From Bos javanicus (taxonomy: Eukaryota > Chordata > Mammalia > Artiodactyla > Bovidae): DNA of 64,000 nt. A program made the translations under genes and the position numbers. Shown here piece after piece: positions 22,581-34,053 of this stretch. The notes under the pieces were generated by a model. The model searched no databases, was not told the origin of the DNA, and saw nothing but the letters and a program-made list of their open reading frames with translations. The stretch lies in the NCBI RefSeq assembly GCF_032452875.1, contig NC_083890.1, positions 48,370,483-48,434,482 of the forward strand, in the 5' to 3' direction. The stretch's first letter is position 1. Every line of letters begins with the position of its first letter.

Positions 22581-22785
22581 ATTCACCCCCAGGGCTTCAG
22601 CTCCCCCCGGACTCAAACGCAGCCGCAGCGCTCACTGTCCCCTGAGTTGGAGACATCCCCACCGGGACGCCTGCAAACTCCCCTCCTCCAGGTGACAGCC
22701 GCCCCCGCCCCGAGTCCTCCTCTAGGGACTTTTGAGTCACTTCTGGGTCCCCCAGAGAAGGAGCAGCGTGGGGGTTGGGGCCTGA
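22581..22785. repeat. diverged local duplication, copy 2
   Basis: Partner of 21416-21605, in direct orientation about 1.17 kb away. The start 'attcacccccag' and the shared blocks are in the same order. A BLAST of one copy against the other would define identity and ends. Confidence 0.75.
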
Positions 22786-23369
22786 GCCCTGAACAGGAGG
22801 GGAAAAAAGCAAAAACATAACAGGAAAAACTGGCCTGGGTCAGTTCAGTGTCAATAAAAATGAGGAGGTGTTTCCCCTTTCGTGTTCACCCCTCGCTCCT
22901 GCCCACCTGGCCCCCACCCCACTGCCCACCTCTTCTCTGAGGCTGGCAGGTCCCCTGACCCTTTGCTCAGGGTCACAACGTGGGCACCTCTCAGCCCCAC
23001 CTTCCTCAGCAGGATCCAAACCCTGGAGAGTCAGCGCTTAACTTGGGCGGGGGGTTGGGGGGAGCTGGGGTGGGGGCACTGGGCCCTGGTGCTGATGAGT
23101 GGGGAGGGAAAACAGCTGGGAATCATCTGGAAGGTTCTAGAAGGGTGCAGGCCAGGCAGGCCAGTGTTCTGCTGGCTGGTATAGCCCCGAGGCCCACCGA
23201 ACCCAGGGGACGGTGCACAGGCCGTCCAGGGCAGACCCCAGATGTCACGGTGGCCTGGGCTGGCCAGGGCCGTGGAGGTCAGGGCAGACTTGGCATCTGG
23301 TCCTGACTGTGAAGCCAGCCCCCAGCCGCTGTGACTGTGCAGACCCCGAGAGAAATAAACTGGGGCTTG

Positions 23370-24166
23370 AGGTTGGAAGAAAAGCTATGACCAACCTAGA
23401 CAGCTTATTAAAAAGCAGAGACATTACTTTGCCAACAAAGGTCTGTCTAGTCAAAGCTGTGGTTTTTCCAGTGGTCATGTATGGATGTGAGAGTTGGACT
23501 ATAAAGAAAGCTGCTGCTGCTAAGTCGCTGCAGTCGTGTCCGACTCTGTGCGACCCCAGAGACAGCAGCCCACCAGGCTCCCCCATCTCTGGGATTCTCC
23601 AGGCAAGAATACTGGAGTGGGCTGACATTTCCTTCTCCAATGCATGAAAGTGAAGTCTCCTAGTCGTGTCTGACTCTTAGCGACTCCATGGACTGCAGCC
23701 CACCAGGCTCCTCCATCCATGGGATTTTCCAGGCAAGAGTACTGGAGTGGGGTGCCATCATCTTCTCCGAAATAAAGCTGAGCTCCAAAGAACTGATGCT
23801 TTCGAACTGTGGTGTTGGAGAAGACTCTTGAGAGTCCCTTGGACTGCAAGGAGATTCAACCAGTCCATCCTAAAGGAAATGAGTCCTGAATATTCATTGG
23901 AAGGACTGATGCTGAAGCTGAAACTCCAATACTTTGGCCACCTGATGGGAAGAGCTGACTCATTGGAAAAGACCCTGATGCTGGGAAAGATTGAAGGTGG
24001 AAGGAGAAGGGGACGACAGAGGATGAGATGGTTGGATGGCATCACCAACTCATGGACATGAGTTTGGGTGAACTCCGGGAGTTGGTGATGGACAGGGAGG
24101 CCTGGCATGCTGCAGTCCATGGGGTCGCAAAGAGTTGGACACGACTGAGCGACTGAACTGAACTGA
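23370..24166 (+). mobile_element. BovB LINE 3' portion with a nested SINE
   Basis: The plus-strand BovB 3' region runs from 'ggaagaaaagctatgaccaa', through 'atgtatggatgtgagagttg', 'tgatgctgaagctgaaactc' and 'gatgagatggttggatggca', to the terminus 'gactgaactgaactgagc'. It is interrupted at 23514-23769 by a Bov-A2 in the opposite orientation, so the SINE inserted after this BovB copy. It is 5'-truncated and not coding. Confidence 0.93.
23514..23769 (-). mobile_element. Bov-A2 SINE nested in BovB
   Basis: Reverse-oriented dimer starting 'ctgctgctaagtcgctgcag', with the linker 'caatgcatgaaagtgaag' near 23640. It is flanked by an imperfect 11-bp duplication (aaagaaagctg at 23503-23513, aaataaagctg at 23770-23780) of BovB sequence. 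Confidence 0.92.
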
Positions 24167-24209
24167 GCAGAGGTTGGGGGGCAGCTGCCCTAGACATTCG
24201 GTCAGTCCG

Positions 24210-24425
24210 GTGAGGCACAGCATTTAATGGCATCTAGAATGATGAACCCTTTCCAGAAGATTTTCAGTTTACTTTGCCCAGATCCATCAGAAAAACTACT
24301 ATCTATGGCAGCTTTAGCCTTAAGAAATGCATTTCTTAAACAGTGAGACCTGAAAGCTGAAACAACTTCTTGGTCCGTGGGCTCCTCAACAGTGGTTTAG
24401 AGGCATGAAAACAACACAAACCTCA
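24210..24425 (-). pseudogene. Tigger (pogo-type) DNA transposon remnant, transposase C-terminal part
   Basis: Read on the minus strand, the translation contains VVFMPLNHC, then after stops and shifts AAIDSSFSDGSGQSKLK and FWKGFIILDAIK. This order is characteristic of the DDE transposase of Tigger-family (Tc1/mariner superfamily, pogo group) elements. Several stops break the frame, so it is an old, dead copy. It directly follows the BovB copy at 23370-24166. Confidence 0.75.
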
Positions 24426-24699
24426 GGACGGGAGGCGGGTGGAGGCACCTGCTCCCTGAGCTCGGGGCCCAGGTCGGGTCGCAGCTTCTCGGAGCTTCTC
24501 TTCCTGAGTATGGCCTGGCCACAGGGCCCCGTGGGGCCCCTGTGCTGATACAGGTGGGTGAGTAGCCCCACTGGCTGGAGAAGAGGTCAGGTGGGGTGCT
24601 TGAAGGAAGGTCCTGGCGTGTTTCCTAGATCTGAGATTTACTGCAGCCTGAACAATGGCCTCGAGGTTCCTGGGGGTCAGCTGGTGGGCAGGAGCCTGG

Positions 24700-24993
24700 G
24701 ATAGTCTAATCTCTGCGACCCCATGGACTATATAGTCCACGGAATTCTCCAGGCCAGAATACTGGAGTGGGTAGCCTTTCCCTTCTCCAGAGGATCTTCC
24801 CAACCCAGGTATCGTACCCAGGTCTCCCGCATTGCAGGTGGATTCTTTACCAGCTGAGCCACCAGGGAAGCCCAAGAATACTGGAGTGAGTAGCCTATCC
24901 CTTCTCCAGGGGATCTTCCCAACCCAGGAATCGAACCGGGGTCTCCCGCGTTGCAGGTGGATTCTTTACCAACCAAGCTACCAGGGAAACCCA
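24700..24993 (-). mobile_element. Bov-tA SINE plus a partial tandem second copy
   Basis: Reverse-oriented Bov-tA from 'ctctgcgaccccatggacta' to 'ctgagccaccagggaagccc' (about 24871). A second partial copy of the tRNA part and adjoining tail follows, ending 'agctaccagggaaaccca'. The duplicated block is about 120 bases long. Confidence 0.9.
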
Positions 24994-25003
24994 GTCTCTG
25001 GGA

Positions 25004-25065
25004 CAGTGGTTTTCAAACTTTCCTGGGCTTCAGAATCCTCTGGGAATTTTCCCTCCTACGATCCT
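25004..25065. mobile_element. MER5-like hAT-Charlie remnant (5' part)
   Basis: The string 'agtggttttcaaactttcctgggcttcagaatcctctggg' resembles the start of MER5-type elements. Short and diverged. Confidence 0.45.
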
Positions 25066-25387
25066 TTGTCGCTTTTTGGTGGGCAATTTCATCCTAACAA
25101 GGCTGCCCATTAGCTGGCTGACCTGGGTAATTCATTTCATCCTCATCTCTGCTCCAAGGTGACAAGGAGTTTTTTTCCTTCCCAGTTCACTGGATGAGGG
25201 TGAAGACGAGACAAAACTCACGGGAAAACAAGCTGCGGCATGCAAAGTGCTGTATAAACACGTCCGAGAGGGAGAGAGGAAGGGATGTTGGGCCCGACTG
25301 AAACAGCAATATTCAATCAATAAAAACAATGCTGAGAAGCAAGATGACTGTGTTAACCTCCACCCCTCCACCCACTTCGTATTTACG

Positions 25388-25603
25388 GGCTTCCCTGGGG
25401 GCTCAGACAGTAAAGCGTCTGCCTGCAATGCGGGAGACCAGGGTTTGATCCCTGGGTCAGGAAGATTCCCTGGAGAAGGAAATGGCAACCCACTGCAGTA
25501 CTCTTGCCTGGAAAATTCCATGGATGGAGGAGCCTGGTGGGCTATATAGTTCAAGGGGTCGCAGAGTTGGACGCGACTGAGCGACTTCACTTCACCCTCG
25601 TGT
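25388..25603 (+). mobile_element. Bov-tA SINE
   Basis: tRNA-derived head 'cttccctgggggctcagac' and BovB-derived tail 'gttggacgcgactgagcgac', ending in 'ttcacttcac'. Confidence 0.93.
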
Positions 25604-27004
25604 TTTCCTGCAGCTTCCAGAATCTGCACACTGAGCAGACATCACTTTTGCTTCACAGAGCTGCGGTCCTGGCACGGAGGCCTGCTGAGCCGCTGCAGCC
25701 TGGCGGGCCCCGCTCCCCTCACTGACAGCCGGCGGCGGGCACGGCGGAGGCCAGTGCCGGGCAGGCAGGCGGGCCCTCCTCCCGTCCTGGGTCTGTGGCT
25801 TCCTGCCAAGCGAACTGGGCAAGGAGTGCCCGCTGGTTTCTTATTTAGGACACCGCCTTGGCAGCCAAGAATCGGAGGGGCCGGTTTTATTGTTGTTAGA
25901 CAGTAACCTTCAATTTCAAGTTTAAAATTAACCTGGCCCTCTGGCCGCGCCAGGCCGCTCCGGGAGCTGGGGGTGGGAAGGGCCCCGGGCAGCCTGGCAC
26001 CCGGGGCGGGGCGGCGGCGGGGTGGCGCGCCCCAGGGTCCTGCTTGCTCCTCAGCCCCTTCAAGGGGCCTTCGGGGTCTGTGCCTCGGGCAGCGGGAATC
26101 TCGGGTGGCTTGTGTGCAGGCTGCAGTAGGCACGGGGTGGGGGGTTGGGGGGAGCCCCCAGAGGGGCCCGGGTCAGCCTGGTCCTCTGTCCCTCGGAGGG
26201 GGGCTGGGCTCTCACGTGTCCCAGCTGCTCAGCTGGTCCCTGAGCTCCCGGGGGGGCCACAGTGCCCACCCTCTCTGGGTGCCCACCTGCACCCCAAGTA
26301 GAGAGAAACCAGCTCTGCCTCAGAGGAGCTTGTGATAGGAGGCTAGGCTGGGGGTCCCCCTGGGCTGTGAGTGCGTGTGGGGGTCTGAGGGAAGCCGGGG
26401 AGCTCACGGGGCCCCCTCCCGCCTCACCAAAGCTCCAAGGCCACCTTGGGCCAGCCTTGAGCCCGCAGCTCTGGACCACAGAGCAGGGGGGCTCGTGCTC
26501 CGGGACCCTTGTCTGCAGGGAGCAGCTGGCTGGGGTTGAGTGCCTGTACTTCCCAGTCTCCCGGGTGGTAGGACACGGGTGCCTGGGTTTGGGGGTACGA
26601 GGGGAGGCCTGTCCTCCTCCATCCCTGAGGGCAGAGACCTGTGGTTCACGCTGCAGGGAGAAGGCATCCTCAGAGGTGACGAGACCTGAGCTCCTCCCGC
26701 ATGCGTGTCTGCCAGCAGGTCCCGGGCTGAGAACACTGTGTATTACCCCGTGGAGTCTGCACGGCTATCCCTGGAGGTGGGCACCGTGGTCACCCCCTCC
26801 TCAGGGGTGAGGGAGCAGGCAGGAGGCAGCCTCGCAGCCAGACCCAGCTATCAGCCCTTCCTGCGCTCGCCCTGCACCCCAGCAAAGGGGCGGGCAGCTG
26901 CTGCGTCCTCAGGCAGGGGGACCCCCAGCCCAGGCGTGCTGCCTTCCACCTGCCCCCTGCCTGAGTTCCAGGTGAACACCCCCGTGTCTGAGCTCCTGCC
27001 TATC

Positions 27005-27213
27005 AGGCATTCAGTCGCTCAATCATGTCCGGCTCCTTGCGACCCCGTGGACTGTATCCCGCCAGGCTCCTCTGTCCGAGGGATTGTCCAGGAAGAATAC
27101 TGGAGTGGGTTGCCATTCCCTTCTCCAGGGGATCTTCCCCACCCAGGGATTGAACCTTTATCTCCTGTGTCTCTTGCATCGGCAGGAAGACTCTTCACCA
27201 CTAGCCCCACCTG
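27005..27213 (-). mobile_element. Bov-tA SINE, left arm of an inverted pair
   Basis: Reverse-oriented: 'cattcagtcgctcaatcatg' at the left and the complement of the tRNA head ('actagccccacctggg') at the right. It abuts a plus-oriented copy head to head with essentially no spacer. Confidence 0.92.
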
Positions 27214-27415
27214 GGTTTCCCTGGTGGCTCAGTGGTAAAGAATCTGCCTGCAGTGCAGGAGACCCGAGTTTGATCCCTGGGTCAGGAAGATCCCCTGGAG
27301 GAGGAAATGGCAACTCACTCTACAGTCTTGCCTAGAAAACCCCATGGAGAGAGGAGCCTGGGTGGCTTACAGTCAATGGGGTCACAAAGAGTCAGACACG
27401 ACTTAGTGACTCAAC
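27214..27415 (+). mobile_element. Bov-tA SINE, right arm of an inverted pair
   Basis: Plus-oriented: 'tttccctggtggctcagtgg' head and 'gagtcagacacgacttagtg' tail. Together with 27005-27213 it forms a roughly 410-bp imperfect palindrome. Confidence 0.93.
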
Positions 27416-27540
27416 CACCCACCATCCTATCAGACTCTCACTAACAGGGTGTTGAGTAAATTGTCTTTCAAACACGTGATGTTCTTTCCACTTCCACAAG
27501 AACCCAGAGCAGCCAAAGTCCCAGAGACAGAAGGTAGGCG

Positions 27541-27566
27541 GTGGGGGCTGGGGGCTGGGGGCGGGT
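27541..27566 (+). other. G-quadruplex-forming run
   Basis: Four or more G runs of three to five bases separated by one- or two-base loops (the core is ggggg-ct-ggggg-ct-ggggg-c-ggg). Intergenic. The fold is predicted from the pattern only. Confidence 0.6.
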
Positions 27567-30500
27567 ACAGGGATGAGTGTCTCATGGGGACCGAGGTTCA
27601 GTCGGGAAGAGGGAGGCTTCCGCGGAGCACGGGCGTGATGGCTGTACCACGGGAACACGTTCAATGCCACAAACTTAAGCTCTCAGGAAGAGGTCAAATG
27701 GTAAACTTTATGTAGTTATTCTAGCACACACAAAAGAACACACACGCATGTGAGAAGCAGCAGCAAGAGGGAAGCAGCCCCTAATGCTGTTTCTGGGGAT
27801 GGGAAGACAGTGACAGCAGGCATCGGACCTGCCCTGCTCGGACCTAAATTTAAAGGTGCAGAGAGGCTGACGGGTCTCCGGGTAGGCCAGGAACACGGAC
27901 CTTGGAGTCAGGCGAGGCAAGGTCAAGCCCAGCGCACCATTTACAGACCTTGGCTCCAGCGAGGGCCGAATCCGATGAGGTCGGAGGCGGGAGGAGTGGG
28001 GTGGTGATCGGCACAGACGGTGAGGGATATGTTTGAGTCCCTGACCCCTGTCTGGGGACGCAATCAGAAATCGAGGCCAGGACCACCTGGGTTAATGTCC
28101 ACTCGGCCCATCAAAGCCGGTCCTGTCCAGGAAGAGTGGCCGGGCTGCGTCGGGAGCTGGACATTCCCAGGCTTCCCCCGCGCTGGGACAGAAGTTTTGG
28201 ACACGGCGCCCGGGACTCCGGCTCCCTGTGCCCTCACTCGCGTCTTAGGGCACCCGGATGAGGATGAGGGCTGGGGGTCAGGGTGGTGGTCGGGGCGGGG
28301 AGTCACACTGGGGAGGACGTTGCTGGCCCTGGGGACCCACCCCAGACTCACGTGGCCCTGGCACCAGCCACTTCCTGGAAATGGGGCAGGAACGACCAAG
28401 GACTTATTTCCTTTCTCTTTTCTTGGCAAAGTACCCTCTACTGAGTTTAAGAAAAAAAAAAAAAAGAAACAAAAAGAAAAGTTTACTTTAAAAAAACAAG
28501 TGAAGCCTCCTCTTGTGTGAGTTCATTCTGAGGACCCGGGGGTGGGACTGACCTCTGAGCTCTGACCTCTTGCCGGTCAGGGGTCTGACGTGCCATCTCC
28601 TCCTGTTGGCTCCGCTTGAGAACACAGCCTAGATGGGCCCCTTGTCAACAGCTGCCCCCGCTGGCTCCAGGCTGCCTTCTGGGGGTCTCTGTGCAGCCCG
28701 CGTCCTGGGCGCCCCCCAGTGCACTCATGACCCCCCTTCTGCTAGGACCCGGCCTCTCCCTGTCTGCTCCTGCTGCAGTGGCTTCTGGGGGGCCAGGCTG
28801 CTTCCAGAACCTTTCCTGCGGGGGCGTCCCCAGGCGCAGCCCCAGTGGGTGACTTCCTCGGGGCTGGCGGCCTGCCCCCTTGAGGCTACTCTGCCCTCGG
28901 ACTTGGCCTGACTCTCCGTTTCCCGCGTTTCACCGTGAAAACCCGCCTTCCCACAGGGAAAGGCCTCTCCCGTCTTGCTTGTTTTGTCCCCCGGGGCCGA
29001 GGGCAGCGCCTGGCAGACGGCAGAGGCCTGGGCTGCAGCTGGTTAACCGGACCCTGGAGAAAAACGAGCAGCAACCGCCCCCGAAGCTCCATTCAGTTCA
29101 AGGCCTCGTCCTTGTCTTGACGGGTGCAAAAGTAAAACTGATCTTTACACGTGAACATCTCTGTTTCCCCAAATCTCAGAGGGAAGGTGCACCCGAGGAG
29201 GGGGTCTCTAACGGGAGGAGGCTGAAGGGGAAGCAGAGCTTGCTGAAGAAGGCCTTTGCGTCTCTGGGGCCACCTGCGCCTCACCGGCTTCTCTGCAGAG
29301 ACAGCGGGAAGCCCGAGCCCACGTGTTTACCTAATAAACACGTCACCCTGAATGCTGAGGCTCACGACAGAAATCGCCCTGAGGCCAAGTACACACTCTG
29401 CCAGGAACTCCCGCTCTGCAAGACCCACAGGCTCCAGCCTGCAGGATGGGTCCTCCCCTCCTGCCCGGGGTTGGCGGGAGGTGGGGGCCTGCAGGAGGGG
29501 CCCACAGCTCACTCCCCAGAGGGAGGGGGTCAGCTCACAATCCCGAGCAGGGGAGGTGATGGGGCAGATGAACTCAGCTCCTCTTCCTAAGGAACGGGCT
29601 TGCTCTTTTGAGAGGTCCCATCTGGCGCCTCCTGTAGGCTGCTTTCAGCACTGCCCGCCCGGGGCTGCACGCAACACGCACACACACAGACATGTGGGCA
29701 TTTCCTGGAGTCTGCGCCCCATCTTGGGCATCCTATTCCAAAGGGGCTGACCCTTTGCCCTTCACATTGACCACGCACGGTCCTGGTTCCCAGCCGGGAA
29801 CGACCCCATCCGCAAAGAAGCGGGGTGGCCGTCAGCGCGGCTCAACGGCCCCACGGCTGGACAGTTCAGAGGCCTTGCTTCCTGGGAGCTGCTTGTTTAT
29901 GCAAAAGTCGCTCCCGAGTTATTTGGTTGTTGTATTAATACAACTCAGGACCCCTCACTGCACCTCCCCACAGTCAGTCTCCTGAGGCTAGTGTGTGTGA
30001 TATGGGGGTAAGCAGCGGGGGTGGGCGCGGTCCCCGACACCGGGACCTGGAGGCCTGAAGGACCCGAGCACTCTGCGCTCAGAATTGTGACACAGTCACC
30101 TTGCTGGAAACATTTACAATCAGCTTCCCTGAACCCCGCTTCCTTCCAAGCTGCTTTGAGATCCACTCTGGGCTTACAGGATCTGGGCCTTGGCCCTTCT
30201 GTGGCTTTGTGACAGCAGATCCCGCAAATGTGGCTTCTGACTGGCTGTGTCCCCCAAACTCTGGAGTCACCGTGCTGTCCAGGCCCCTGGCCTGTGCACA
30301 CCAGCAGGTCTGAGTCGGGAGCTCTCCGCCCAGGGGACAACTCAACCCCACACAGCCTGACTGGAGGGGGAGGGCCAGCACAGTGTGTCCAGGGGGTCGT
30401 GGCCCGGAGACACACCCCCCGCTTCAGCTGTCGTGAGCGAGGCCTGAGCTGCTGCCGCCGACCACTCGGGGCCCCGAAGAGACCCCCCGGGCGAGCGGGG

Positions 30501-30743
30501 ACGCGGGCCCGAGGCTGAGAGATGCTGCCTGGGTGAGGGCTGTTGTGGGAACCCCAGGTGCCCAGCAGGCAGCAAGCAGGCCTGAGGTTCTCCCACCCAC
30601 CGCCACAGATGCCCACGTCCAATGATGGCCCCCCACCCCCACTCCCACCAGGCAGCGGCCCGGGTTGGGGACGAGCTCAGAGAACCACAGCAAATCAAAG
30701 GACGGCCGCAGGATCAGCAACCTGCCGTTTTTAAAATATAACA

Positions 30744-30749
30744 TTTATT
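30744..30749 (-). promoter_or_regulatory. RREB1: AATAAA, candidate RREB1 polyadenylation signal
   Basis: The minus strand reads AATAAA at 30749-30744. This is the most distal canonical hexamer before repeat-rich intergenic DNA. Cleavage would fall near 30720-30730. Confidence 0.65.
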
Positions 30750-30946
30750 GCTTGTAGATGGTTTGATACAGAACAGCGTTTCTTCTCATTTTGAATCTGG
30801 AAGTCTATACAACTGGACACAAAGAGGGACGAGAAGTACCAAACCCGGATCTGTGATTCTCTGTTCTTGTGGCATAAACCAGTTTTGTACACAACATGTA
30901 GCAGCAGTTTTTTAAGTTCCCTTTAGAAAAATATGAATTCTACACA

Positions 30947-30952
30947 TTTATT
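30947..30952 (-). promoter_or_regulatory. RREB1: AATAAA, alternative RREB1 polyadenylation signal
   Basis: A second canonical hexamer on the minus strand about 200 bases upstream of the one at 30744-30749. Either or both may be used. Confidence 0.4.
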
Positions 30953-32735
30953 ATTGTTTCCTGTTTAATGCATGGGCTGAAATCACCAGGATCAACTTCC
31001 TTCTGGAGGAAAGAGAGGAACAGAGCGTGCAAAGAACGGTGAGACTTTCTGAAACAAACGGGCATCCGACTGCCACACGGCTTCCCCTGGGGGCTGGTGG
31101 GAAAAAACAGCCCCGGGTTTTCGTCTTGTTTTCACAGCCGGGAGTTTCATGTAGTGATTGAATCTCAGCATCGTGTTCATAAATCAAAGAGAAAAAACAA
31201 AAGAGAGAAACTTGCACCTCAAAAAACTTTTCAGAAGATCCATATATATATATTTCTTTTTTTTTTTTTTTGTAAAAGCCCTGAGAGAAGGAGAAAAAGA
31301 ATCAAACAAAATGTATAGGAACAAATGAGCTGGACATGCAAACTAAGCTATGATTCACCCAGAGTTTAAACAAATCACAAATTTCACAGTTTAATATTGG
31401 GGGAGGGGACAGAACAACAAACAGATGATACATCTCTCAACCTCACTAATAAAACGTGGCAAGACCTTATCGACTACGAGGGCACAGATGAAGGCTAAAT
31501 AAAGCTTTAAATCAATAGTGATTATTGCGAGCGGCAGCCCTGGCCGCAGTGCCGGGCTGGTTCCGGCGACATCTCACCCCAGCGCAGACTTAACTCGTGG
31601 CTTCTCCCCACAACGTTCCGAGTTTTAGTGTGGAGAGCTGCAAAGGAAAACAAAACACCCAAATAATAATAATAACAATGAAAATAACAGCAATCGTCAT
31701 AAAAAATTAAGGGATGAATGAACTGGTTTTAGGCAAGCACACCACACTTCGTATGAAGTGATACAGGGTCGGGGGTGGGGCGGGGGGGTCATTGGTTCTG
31801 ATTCGTCTTCACCTAAAGTAAATAAAACCTCATTTTGAAACTGGTTCACACATCCCTAATACAGTTAAAAATCTTAATATACCTCAACCTTTCGCCTTTC
31901 ACATGCAAAGATACCGCTTTTTCATCACATCAAGAACACACAGCTTCCTTTGAAGTCTGGGCGGTTGGATTTTGGCCACCGGGAGTGGGTGAGGAAGGGA
32001 GGGCGGGGGTCCCTGTGGTGGGCACAGGTCTGAGGACAGAGGAGCCCTGGGTCCCGGGGGGGGCCTGAGGCACTGAGGCTCGGGGGGTCCCGGGGGGTCC
32101 CGGCTAGAGGACAGGCCGCTGAGCACAGCCCAGCTACAGTAGGGTCAGTTTCCAGTCACTGCTGGCAGCTACAGTGAGGGGGTCTATTGCCTGCATATGA
32201 TGCTCACGAAAAGAAAATCCACCTCTGTGCGCCCAGAGGCTCGGGCGACCCAGAAACTAGAGACACGTGTTTCTCTTCAAGCACCAACCCCAGATTACAG
32301 GAAGGGAATGTACATCCCTCCTCCGTCTCCCGTGTGCAGTTTTGTTACCAGTAGTAGAACTCCCTCGCTCTGCAAAGGACGGGGGCGCCGGTGGGTTTGG
32401 GCTGGGTTTGGCAGGAAGACCTGGCGAGCAACGGGTCCTGCCGCCCGGCTTCCCTGGAGGCCCCGGCGCCCACCTCGCCTCCTCTCCCCTCCCCACTGCC
32501 CCCCGGCCCCCCAGGGGCGGGCGGAGGACCGCGGGGCCCCTGCTGGGTGCTGCAGTCACAGAAGAGAGGCGTGTCTGAGTACAGTAGAAGAGCTGCCGCC
32601 CCAGGGGGCCTGGCAGAGGCTGCGGGTGGACGCTCACGCGCGGGGAGGCCCGGGCGGGGGCGGCCCGGGTCTCCCAGGACAAATATTGCCCATTTGTTTC
32701 TGCTGACTGCAGAGACCAGCAAACTGATGAACTAC

Positions 32736-32767
32736 AAATAATAATAATAATAATAATATTATTAATA
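32736..32767. repeat. (AAT)n microsatellite with an AT palindrome in the RREB1 3' UTR
   Basis: About seven ATA/TAA repeats run into 'ataatattattaat', giving a self-complementary AT-rich segment in the transcript. Confidence 0.85.
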
Positions 32768-33541
32768 CATATACCGAAAAGGGTGGGGGTTGGGGGTAGG
32801 AATCAGATATATGACATCTATGCATGTTTTCCGCCGGTTCAGTTGCCAGGGGGACTCTCCTCTGTCTGGAAACTGCAGCAGTAACGGCATGTCTAACGCT
32901 GAGAGTGGAAATGTGTCCCAGGTCGAAGCTAGAACCTTTCCTGGTTTTGGCTTGAACCAAATTGGAAACCTTCATCAACCACATCCTGCAGTACACCGAG
33001 GACCAGATTACAGCTCCACCATGTAGCAAACAGAAAAAAAAAAGTCTATTTGAGAAATGAGCATCTTATCCACATTTCCTCTGGGAATTTACATGGAATT
33101 CGCGTCACTTTCTTCCAGTTATTGGCCATAGGTATCCAAGGGCATGTTTTTTTTTTCGTCTGTTTCCAGCTCATAGAACAAACGTGACTATCACAGATTT
33201 GCAAAAACAAGCTCACACACACCAAGACAGAAGGTAATGTTAATGCTTAAATGAAAAGGTCCTCTCCAAATAATTCATTAAAATATTTGCTTTGTTTTTC
33301 AAAAAGTCGTTTTGGAAACACAACACCTAGGAGGACACGAAGGGCTGTAAGTAGTTAAGGCACTCGAATCGCTGGTGCGGCCCTTCCCCGCGGTCTGTAA
33401 GGCGATGGCACCCGGGGGCGACCGCCCCCTTTCTCTCTGGCCTCCCAGCAGCCAAGGGGCACTGAGGGCACCTCGGGAAGCAGATTCAGGGCGCTTTGCT
33501 CTGCTGGCTCTCGTCTGCGTGCTGGGGGGCGGGCCGGGTCG

Positions 33542-34053
33542 TCATTCCAGGCCCAGGAGCGAGGCACTGTCGGCAGTGGGCAAGAGGGGGTGGGCGGGCC
33601 TGCGGCCCGGCAGCTCCAGCAGGTCCTGCAGGAGGCCCGCGGGGCTCTCCCGGCCGGGGTCGCCCTGGGGCGCTGGCTCCGGGGGACTGCCTGCGGCGGT
33701 GGCCCTGGGCGTGCTCCTGCCGGCCGCGGCCTGGCTGGCCCCCGCCGTCCGCGCCGCCGCCCGCTCCTCCCGGCGGCCGGCGTCCTTGGCGGCCAGGCTC
33801 TCCCTCCGGCTCCGCGTGAGAGCCACGTGGGCGCTGGCGTGCAGGCCCGCGTCGCCCTCGCCCTCCGACACGGGGTGCGCGCCGCTGTGGGCGGACTCGC
33901 TCTCGCTGTCCTCCTCGGCGTGCTCCTCCCGGTCGCTGTCCCTGCCGTGGCGCTTGGCGTGCCGGGCCTTCTGGTGGACCCGCTGGTGGCGCACCAGGCT
34001 GTGCTTCAGCGTGAAGGTCCGCTCACAGGTCTGGCACTTGTACGGCCTCTCTC
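33542..34053 (-). CDS. RREB1: RREB1 terminal coding exon
   Basis: The acceptor is CAG at 34056-34054. The first two bases GA complete the linker Gly begun in the 35108-35908 exon, giving HTGERPYKC across the junction. The exon encodes the last C2H2 finger, YKCQTCERTF followed by LKHSLVRHQRVH. A basic stretch (KARHAKRHGRDSDR), a Ser/Glu-rich segment (EEHAEEDSESES) and an Ala/Pro-rich tail follow, ending SASLLGLE and TGA at 33544-33542. The finger and basic stretch closely match mammalian RREB1. The tail is more diverged, as expected for disordered sequence. Length is 170 codons including the stop. No frameshift is seen. Confidence 0.95.

Larger units (their letters stand above)
10056..30724. 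other. intergenic region between the convergent 3' ends of SSR1 and RREB1
   Basis: About 20.7 kb with no recognisable protein gene. Repeats listed separately fill much of it. Stretches where I see only unique GC-rich sequence and no supportable feature are about 11175-12020, 13140-13700, 14230-15495, 15935-16585, 17605-18145, 18450-19065, 19480-20040, 20250-20735, 21620-22260, 22790-23365, 24430-24695, 25610-27000 and 27425-30720. Many open frames occur there, but they overlap on both strands, lack codon structure or homology, and follow from GC richness. A short poly-A-rich tract lies near 28449-28500. Confidence 0.75.
30725..33541 (-). other. RREB1: RREB1 3' untranslated region
   Basis: It runs from just after the TGA at 33542-33544 to a predicted cleavage point near 30720-30730. 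It is AT-rich compared with the coding exons and shows no recognisable SINE or LINE, in contrast to the crowded intergenic DNA. It contains short A/T microsatellites (31661-31675, 32736-32767), a (TA)n/T-run near 31243-31272, and G/C-rich segments (31960-32110, 32380-32680). The length agrees roughly with long mammalian RREB1 UTRs, but the exact end needs transcript data. Confidence 0.8.
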
